Positions 7,662 through 11,916 of a stretch of DNA of 11,916 bases are shown here, one piece after another. The position numbers and the translations under genes were made by a program. Within the stretch, counting starts at the first letter, position 1; each line of letters starts with the position of its first letter. The notes below the pieces were generated by a model. The model searched no databases and was not told the DNA's origin. It saw only the letters and a program-made list of their open reading frames with translations. The stretch comes from Sporomusa sp. GTDB lineage: Bacteria > Bacillota_C > Negativicutes > Sporomusales > Sporomusaceae. The stretch lies in assembly GCA_029256645.1 (NCBI GenBank), contig JAQSXM010000059.1:1-11916 (forward strand), in the 5' to 3' direction.

Positions 7662-7782
7662 TTGTAGGTCGGTCGTAGGAACTCAACAAAGAGAGCCGAA
7701 AGCTACCGCTTTTTGTAATGCCGCTGGGTGCGTAAAACAAGCGTACCCGTGTGTCAGGACTAGGCGGTAGCTTTGTTTTTTT
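7662..7782 (+). promoter_or_regulatory. structured leader of unassigned class ahead of the Nif3-like gene
   Basis: About 120 bases between the DUF2294-like stop and the Nif3-like ribosome site can fold strongly. The 3' part is a long terminator (separate entry) with an inner GGGTGCG/CGTACCC stem. The 5' part holds GGTCGGTCGTAGG, a CTC/GAG hairpin (around 7682-7693) and AGC-CGAAA-GCT. GTAG or CGGT in the 5' part can pair with the CTACCG that forms the terminator's 5' strand, so an alternative antiterminator is possible. I checked it by eye against the common riboswitch consensuses (SAM, TPP, cobalamin, lysine, glycine, purine, c-di-AMP, guanidine, THF, ZTP, fluoride) and found no match. It may only be the terminator of the gene before it. 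Confidence 0.45.
7699..7782 (+). terminator. branched intrinsic terminator
   Basis: AAAGCTACCGC (7699-7709) pairs perfectly with GCGGTAGCTTT (7764-7774), and a T-run follows at 7776-7782. Inside it GGGTGCG (7726-7732) pairs with CGTACCC (7742-7748). The unusually long enclosed segment (54 bases) is more than a simple terminator needs. Confidence 0.85.
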
Positions 7783-7785
7783 ATC

Positions 7786-7792
7786 AAGGAGG
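7786..7792 (+). promoter_or_regulatory. ribosome site that points to a non-AUG start
   Basis: AAGGAGG is a near-perfect Shine-Dalgarno sequence. In the reading frame of the Nif3-like gene, TTG (7793) touches it directly, ATT (7802) lies 9 bases after it and ATC (7805) 12 bases after it; no in-frame ATG or GTG is in range. Confidence 0.75.
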
Positions 7793-7801
7793 TTGGACAG
7801 C

Positions 7802-8818
7802 ATTATCAAAGTAAAAGATGTTCTGGATGCATTGGATCAAATCACTGGCGGCAGATGTGTAAAGAATCTGGAGGATATATTTAGCGGCAAGAACAAATTT
7901 GTGGTCATGAAGTCGTCAAATATCCCTGGCAAAGAATGCATGGAGCTGCCTGGCCTTATTTGTGGCGACCTGGCAGCCCCCGTAAAGAAGATTGCGGTGA
8001 CGATGACACTAACAGAGTGCAATATTGAATTAGCCGGCGCTACCGGTGTTGATGCCATTATTGCCCATCATCCGGTGGTTGAGGCTGCCAATTCCGGCGG
8101 TGTCAATATTAGAGGCTATTTAAATCTCTATGGTTTATCAGTTTTTGAATTACATGAGGCTTTTCACGGTCTGCACCCTGGTATTGCTTATATCCACGGA
8201 CACAGGGCTTTTCGTGTGGATATTGCTTACGGCGATATTGCCGGCAACATCATGTATGTCGGTAAAGCACTGGATAATGTACCAACCATCGGCGCTATTT
8301 TGGACAGGCTTAATGAATTCATGGGGATGGGTGAAGAACAGAAAATGCTGCTGACCGAAAAGAATGTGCGCGACTGCAATGAAATCTGTGAAACCAATGT
8401 AGCCACAGGCGGTCAGCTGCTTGTCGGCGCCCGGGACAATAAGGTTGGAACTATTATTCACATCTTCCCCCATACCGGTTTTACCGCTCAACATCTGGCA
8501 ATGGCCAAGCAAGAACATCCGGAAGCAGATACGGTAATTGCATCGATAAGCCGGGTCAGAAGAGATAGTGAGTTAGTGAAAAAGGCGGAAGAGCTTGGTC
8601 TTAATTTCGTTGTCGGTAATTCTCATGCCATGGAAATGCTGGAGAATGGGCTGCCGCTGGCTACAGCCTTGCAAAAACTATTACCGGAGGTGGAGGTTGT
8701 CCTTTTTCGCGAGCGGATTACCTCGACCCCGCTACATAAGGTTGGTACCGCTTCTATCAGGAATTACGCGGATTATATTGCCCGGGAATACCTGGTCAAC
8801 AAGAAAGGGGGGGAGTGA
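7802..8818 (+). CDS. Nif3-family (dinuclear metal centre) protein, divergent; probable ATT start
   Basis: From ATT 7802 the protein has 338 residues and begins MIKVKDVLDALDQI, the usual kind of N-terminus for Nif3 proteins. The open frame extends up to GTG 7751, but that lies inside a terminator and before the ribosome site. The core GVDAIIAHHPVVE (His89, His90) is the Nif3 metal-binding HHP motif, preceded by a LICGD strand matching the family's VGD element. The later conserved sites differ: HEAFHG (118-123) stands where HTNLD is usual, and GNSHAMEM (282-289) replaces GHxATE, so the metal set may be altered. The family forms hexameric toroids; its reaction is not settled (some members are linked to GTP cyclohydrolase-like or NAD-related chemistry). 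An MFS gene follows 73 bases later with no terminator between, so they are probably co-transcribed. Confidence 0.82.
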   Translation: MIKVKDVLDALDQITGGRCVKNLEDIFSGKNKFVVMKSSNIPGKECMELPGLICGDLAAPVKKIAVTMTLTECNIELAGATGVDAIIAHHPVVEAANSGGVNIRGYLNLYGLSVFELHEAFHGLHPGIAYIHGHRAFRVDIAYGDIAGNIMYVGKALDNVPTIGAILDRLNEFMGMGEEQKMLLTEKNVRDCNEICETNVATGGQLLVGARDNKVGTIIHIFPHTGFTAQHLAMAKQEHPEADTVIASISRVRRDSELVKKAEELGLNFVVGNSHAMEMLENGLPLATALQKLLPEVEVVLFRERITSTPLHKVGTASIRNYADYIAREYLVNKKGGE

Positions 8819-8891
8819 GTAGGCACCCCAAGGTAATGCTTTATAGGAAAGTGTAGATTATGAAACTGTAAAATGTAAGGAGGACAAGACA

Positions 8892-10289
8892 ATGGCAACT
8901 ATAACAGATCGTTTAGGTAATCTTCCCCTGGGTAGTTTTCACTACCGGCTCTTATTGTTAATGGGCTCAGGCATTGCATTCGAAGCACTGGACACCGGAC
9001 TTATTGCATTCGTTTTGGCGAAAATGATCGGGGCCTGGAACCTGTCGCCGGCCCAAATTGGCTTTATCAGCAGTGCCGGTTTACTGGGTATGGCAGTTGG
9101 CGCTATTTTATCCGGTACCCTGGCTGACCGGATCGGGCGAAAGAAGATTTTCGTCGCGACATTGGGAATATACGCTGTGGGTACCGGGCTGTGCGGCCTG
9201 GCCTGGAACTATGAATCCTTGCTGGCGTTCCGTTTCTTAGTCGGTGCCGGCGTAGGTGGCCAGCCGCCGGTGGCCAATGCACTGATGAGTGAGTATGCGC
9301 CGGTAAAACATCGCGGGAAAATGCTGGTGCTGCAAAATAGCAGCTGGGCAATTGGCTGGCTGCTGGCTGCGGTGATCTCTTATCTGATTATCCCCAAATA
9401 TGGTTGGCAACTCGCTTTCTACATCGGAGCGCTGCCGGCCCTTGTGGTTGTTTACGTTTGGCGAATATTGCCCGAATCAGCGATGTACCTTGTCAGCAAA
9501 GGCCTGCATGCAGAAGCCCATGTACTGGTCTCCAAGATTGAGCAGGAATTGGGTGTGCCGGTGGGGGAACCGTCCCCTTTGTCCGAAATAGCGGGTACAA
9601 ATACGAAAAAATTTGGTTTTATGGATCTATGGTCTCCTCTGTATCTCCGGCGGACTATTTGCCTGTGGGTCCTATGGTTCGGTATGGTATACTCCTATTA
9701 TGGTATCTTTACGTGGCTGCCCTCGCTGTTGGTGAAAAGTGGCCATACACTCATCCGCTCTTTTGAATTCCTGTTGTATATGACCCTGGCACAAATTCCC
9801 GGCTATTTTACAGCAGCCTATTTTGTTGACAAGATCGGGCGCAAGGCGACTATGGGAACCTTGTTGGTGATATGTGCTTTATCAGCCTTTATGTTTGGCA
9901 GTGCCACATCGGCCGAAGAAATTGTGCTGTGGGGCTGTGTCATGTCCTTTTGTAACTTAGGAGCCTGGGGAATAACCCACGCCTATTCGGCAGAGCAATA
10001 TCCCACCCATGCACGGGCTACCGGTGTGGGCTGGGCTGCAGCCTGTGGCCGGATTGGCGGTATCATCGCCCCTATCGTTGTCGGCTCGCTGATGACAGGT
10101 TCAGAGCAGTACGGCACTGTGTTTATGATGTTCACAGTTGTACTGGCAATCATTGCGATGGATATTATATTCCTGGGCAAAGAAACTATGAATAAATCGC
10201 TGGATGAACTGACCGAGAAACAGCCTGTTCCCAACCTGGCACTGGCAAGCACAGTCGCTACCGGGGATGATACAAAGGGTTCGGTGTAA
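8892..10289 (+). CDS. MFS transporter, NiaP/YceI-like
   Basis: A complete 465-residue, 12-helix carrier starting at ATG 8892 with AAGGAGG at 8877-8883. The first cytoplasmic loop has GTLADRIGRKK (75-85), repeated after the sixth half as DKIGRKA; PES (194-196) closes the N-terminal bundle as in sugar-porter-related carriers. Stretches such as GAGVGGQPPVANALMSE, WFGMVYSYYGIFTWLPS, LLYMTLAQIPGYFTAAY and NLGAWGITHAYSAEQYPT closely resemble, from memory, Bacillus subtilis YceI/NiaP, a nicotinate importer. Related carriers take other aromatic or small organic acids, so the substrate is open. It is likely in an operon with the upstream Nif3-like gene and shares that unit's leader. Confidence 0.9.
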   Translation: MATITDRLGNLPLGSFHYRLLLLMGSGIAFEALDTGLIAFVLAKMIGAWNLSPAQIGFISSAGLLGMAVGAILSGTLADRIGRKKIFVATLGIYAVGTGLCGLAWNYESLLAFRFLVGAGVGGQPPVANALMSEYAPVKHRGKMLVLQNSSWAIGWLLAAVISYLIIPKYGWQLAFYIGALPALVVVYVWRILPESAMYLVSKGLHAEAHVLVSKIEQELGVPVGEPSPLSEIAGTNTKKFGFMDLWSPLYLRRTICLWVLWFGMVYSYYGIFTWLPSLLVKSGHTLIRSFEFLLYMTLAQIPGYFTAAYFVDKIGRKATMGTLLVICALSAFMFGSATSAEEIVLWGCVMSFCNLGAWGITHAYSAEQYPTHARATGVGWAAACGRIGGIIAPIVVGSLMTGSEQYGTVFMMFTVVLAIIAMDIIFLGKETMNKSLDELTEKQPVPNLALASTVATGDDTKGSV

Positions 10290-10298
10290 CTGGGCAGT

Positions 10299-10320
10299 CT
10301 GAGGAAGGGACCTTCCTCAG
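10299..10320 (+). terminator. GC-rich hairpin after the NiaP-like gene
   Basis: CTGAGGAA (10299-10306) pairs with TTCCTCAG (10313-10320) around a GGGACC loop, nine bases after the stop. The following GTGTTTATAT is a poor T-run, so this probably works together with the next hairpin. Confidence 0.6.
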
Positions 10321-10334
10321 GTGTTTATATACTG

Positions 10335-10372
10335 ACCAGCAGGTGGATGGGTGGTCCACTTGCTGGTTATAT
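10335..10372. terminator. hairpin terminator between convergent genes
   Basis: ACCAGCAGGTGG (10335-10346) pairs with CCACTTGCTGGT (10356-10367), 12 bp with one G-T pair, followed by TATATTTT on the plus strand. It sits between the plus-strand transporter and the minus-strand small gene, whose stop codon overlaps its end, so it may act in both directions, better for the plus strand. Confidence 0.75.
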
Positions 10373-10813
10373 TTTATCAACTCTGACAATAAAGGTGCCG
10401 CGGGACTGCCAGTCGATCTGTATATCAGGCAGGTTAAGGGGAATATGTATAGCCGTTCCACCCTCTGTGGCGATATCTAAGCTCAGGCAAGCAGCCAGGC
10501 AGCCCGGATCAAGGATAATATCAGTCGAAATTCTGAATAATAATTTAGAAGGGTCGCCCTTGAACTCAACCCAGGCAGACGGTGCGGCCTCAATAACTCC
10601 TGATCCTGTATCCATTTCCTCCCTGCTGTAGCACTTGCTGCGTCCAGACCCTGCCAGGCGTTTTCCCGGCTTAATCAAACCGGCGAACTGGAATTCGTCA
10701 CGGCCAGTTGCCTCAGGGTACAAATTGTCTCCTGCCAGTACAGTACTCTCAAAATAATTGCCGGGAGTCACTGCAATGTCCTGTTGGGCATTCCACTCAA
10801 AACAACACTTCAT
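10367..10813 (-). CDS. hypothetical protein, 148 residues
   Basis: I do not recognise this protein. From the ATG at 10811-10813 it begins MKCCFEWNAQQDIAVTPGNYF and is soluble, acidic and rich in predicted beta strands, ending with a strand GTFIVRVDKI; no membrane segment, signal peptide or catalytic motif is visible. Cysteines are scattered (3, 4, and single ones later), not in a metal-binding pattern. The open frame extends upstream to 10921; alternatives are GTG 10822 or TTG 10831, the latter four bases after AAGGAG (10841-10836). I prefer the ATG because a likely promoter places the RNA start near 10839, leaving GGGGGGTG (10828-10821) as ribosome site. It diverges from the flavoprotein gene, 144 bases away. 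Confidence 0.65.
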   Translation of the reverse strand: MKCCFEWNAQQDIAVTPGNYFESTVLAGDNLYPEATGRDEFQFAGLIKPGKRLAGSGRSKCYSREEMDTGSGVIEAAPSAWVEFKGDPSKLLFRISTDIILDPGCLAACLSLDIATEGGTAIHIPLNLPDIQIDWQSRGTFIVRVDKI

Positions 10814-10845
10814 TTTAACCACACCCCCCAAAAATCTCCTTATAT

Positions 10846-10874
10846 AGTATGACGCCCCTGCTTTTTTGTTCCAA
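10846..10874 (-). promoter_or_regulatory. possible promoter of the small hypothetical gene
   Basis: On the minus strand TTGGAA (10874-10869) and CATACT (10851-10846) are 17 bases apart, each with four of six consensus bases. A perfect palindrome ATGGCGCCAT lies just upstream at 10875-10884 and could be an operator shared with the divergent gene. Confidence 0.4.
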
Positions 10875-10957
10875 ATGGCGCCATAAGCTGTAACGGGATT
10901 AGGGGAAAGGAAAAATAGCAATTCGAGATAACAGGGTGAAATATGAGGAGGGGTATA

Positions 10958-11916
10958 ATGAATAAAAAAGTAGTAATTGTCGGTGGCGGCTGGTCCGGTG
11001 CTGCAGCTGCACTGGCGGCACGGAAAACCGGCTGTGAGGTAGAGCTGTTTGAGCGGGCCGACATGCTGCTTGGTACCGGTCTGGTTGGCGGGATTATGCG
11101 TAACAATGGCCGCTTTACCGCTACCGAAGAGTTAATAGCAATGGGCGGGGGCGAGTTATTTGAAATCTGTGATGAAAACTCGCGCCACAAAAATATCTCT
11201 TTCCCAGGGCATAATCATGTTAGTTTATATGATGTAGCAACAATTGAACCGGCGGTTCGCCGGGCGCTGGTGGCAGCCGGGGTAAAAATTCATGTCAAAA
11301 CCCGGGTTAACGATGTTGTAATGGCGGATGCCAATATCGTCAAAGTGAGTGTCAGTCTCTTTCAGGGCGAAGCGTTTGAGGTTACGGGTGATGCGTTTGT
11401 TGATGCATCAGGTACCGCCGGGCCTCAGGGAAATTGTATGAAATATGGTAATGGCTGCGTAATGTGTATCTATCGCTGCCCGACCTTTGGACCCCGTTTC
11501 AGTATTGCCGCTAAGGCCGGAGTCAAAGAAATTATTGGGGAAAAAGCCGATGGTACGTTTGGTGCGATGAGCGGATCATGCAAACTCCATAAAGATTCTC
11601 TTGATCCCGCAATCAGAGAACAGCTTGAAAGTACCGGTGTTTGCGTGATTGCAGTACCTCATCATCTGCAAAAAAGCATGGAATCTCTTGGGCAAAAGGC
11701 ATGTCAGCAGTACGCACTAAAAGAATTTGCTGAAAATATCGTCCTGTTAGATACCGGCCATGCCAAACTCATGTCGGCCTATTACCCGCTGGATTTACTG
11801 CGGCAAATACCTGGTTGCGCGAATGCCCGCTTTGAAGACCCGTATGCCGGCGGTATCGGCAACTCTATGCGCTATTTTGGGATGCTGCCCAGAGATAATG
11901 CCTTGAAGGTACAAGG
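10958..11916 (+). CDS. FAD-dependent oxidoreductase with cysteine cluster, partial
   Basis: The first 319 codons are present; the gene runs off the right edge. The start ATG 10958 follows a strong GAGGAGGGG site (10945-10953). Residues 5-33 are a Rossmann FAD-binding motif, VVIVGGGWSGAAAALA with GxGxxG-type spacing and an acidic residue (Glu32) ending the second strand, followed by GTGLVGGIMRNNGRFTATEE, which recalls GidA/TrmFO-like flavoproteins. VDASGTAGP (148-156) is the second FAD-contact motif of this superfamily. Cys160, Cys167, Cys170 and Cys174 (spacing x6, x2, x3, then Pro) make a cluster that could bind an iron-sulfur centre or serve redox. No signal peptide is seen, so it is likely cytoplasmic. 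Substrate unknown; it is not a fumarate-reductase type by the visible part. Confidence 0.8.
   Translation, partial: MNKKVVIVGGGWSGAAAALAARKTGCEVELFERADMLLGTGLVGGIMRNNGRFTATEELIAMGGGELFEICDENSRHKNISFPGHNHVSLYDVATIEPAVRRALVAAGVKIHVKTRVNDVVMADANIVKVSVSLFQGEAFEVTGDAFVDASGTAGPQGNCMKYGNGCVMCIYRCPTFGPRFSIAAKAGVKEIIGEKADGTFGAMSGSCKLHKDSLDPAIREQLESTGVCVIAVPHHLQKSMESLGQKACQQYALKEFAENIVLLDTGHAKLMSAYYPLDLLRQIPGCANARFEDPYAGGIGNSMRYFGMLPRDNALKVQ

Noticed and set aside
7662..7782. Self-cleaving ribozyme (hammerhead or glmS type) before the Nif3-like gene
   Set aside because: No CUGANGA core or glmS core is present despite a GAAA-like loop.
7751..7801. GTG start of the Nif3-like gene at 7751
   Set aside because: It falls inside the terminator stem-loop and upstream of the AAGGAGG site, and would add a non-family N-terminus.
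10347..10631. 94-residue plus-strand open frame
   Set aside because: It is antisense to the small minus-strand gene, starts inside a terminator hairpin and has no ribosome site.

Overview
The window looks like ordinary chromosomal DNA of an anaerobic, motile Bacillota (Firmicutes). Reasons: an uncoupled tRNA-sensing T-box leader, strong AGGAGG-type ribosome sites, intrinsic terminators with T-runs, an ArsC/Spx-type thiol protein, a DUF2294/MpsC-type protein and a c-di-GMP riboswitch ahead of a chemoreceptor. A Negativicutes (Sporomusa-like) origin would fit, but that is inference from gene content only. I see no mobile element, CRISPR array, tRNA, rRNA or pseudogene.

Layout. 1-906 (-): 5' part of an MFS transporter of the anion:cation symporter type, cut by the window edge; it is preceded by a complete T-box leader (971-1260) and a clear sigma-A-like promoter (1306-1334). 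1646-2497 (+): an iron-sulfur flavoprotein (Isf-like) carrying an extra C-terminal zinc-ribbon. 2622-2727 (+): a c-di-GMP-I (GEMM) riboswitch overlapping a terminator, followed by a dCache chemoreceptor (2824-4857) with its own terminator. 4990-5349 (+): ArsC/Spx-family protein, convergent with a UbiB/AarF/ABC1 atypical kinase (5354-7030, -). 7138-7229 (+): a promoter followed almost at once by a terminator, then a DUF2294/MpsC-like gene (7289-7633). 7662-7782 (+): a structured leader of no class I recognise ending in a terminator, then a divergent Nif3-family gene (7802-8818) whose only well-placed start codons are ATT/ATC, then an NiaP/YceI-like MFS transporter (8892-10289). 10335-10367: a terminator hairpin between convergent genes. 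10367-10813 (-): small protein of unknown function. 10958-end (+): FAD-dependent oxidoreductase with a cysteine cluster, cut by the window edge.

The main theme is RNA-based control: four of the transcription units carry a leader with a terminator (T-box, c-di-GMP-I, and two unassigned). The T-box appears to read isoleucine (AUC), which would link an organic-anion-type transporter to isoleucine supply. The c-di-GMP element is wired so that ligand binding should prevent termination, so chemoreceptor expression should rise with c-di-GMP. The Nif3-like gene and the NiaP-like transporter are probably co-transcribed (73-base gap, no terminator seen).
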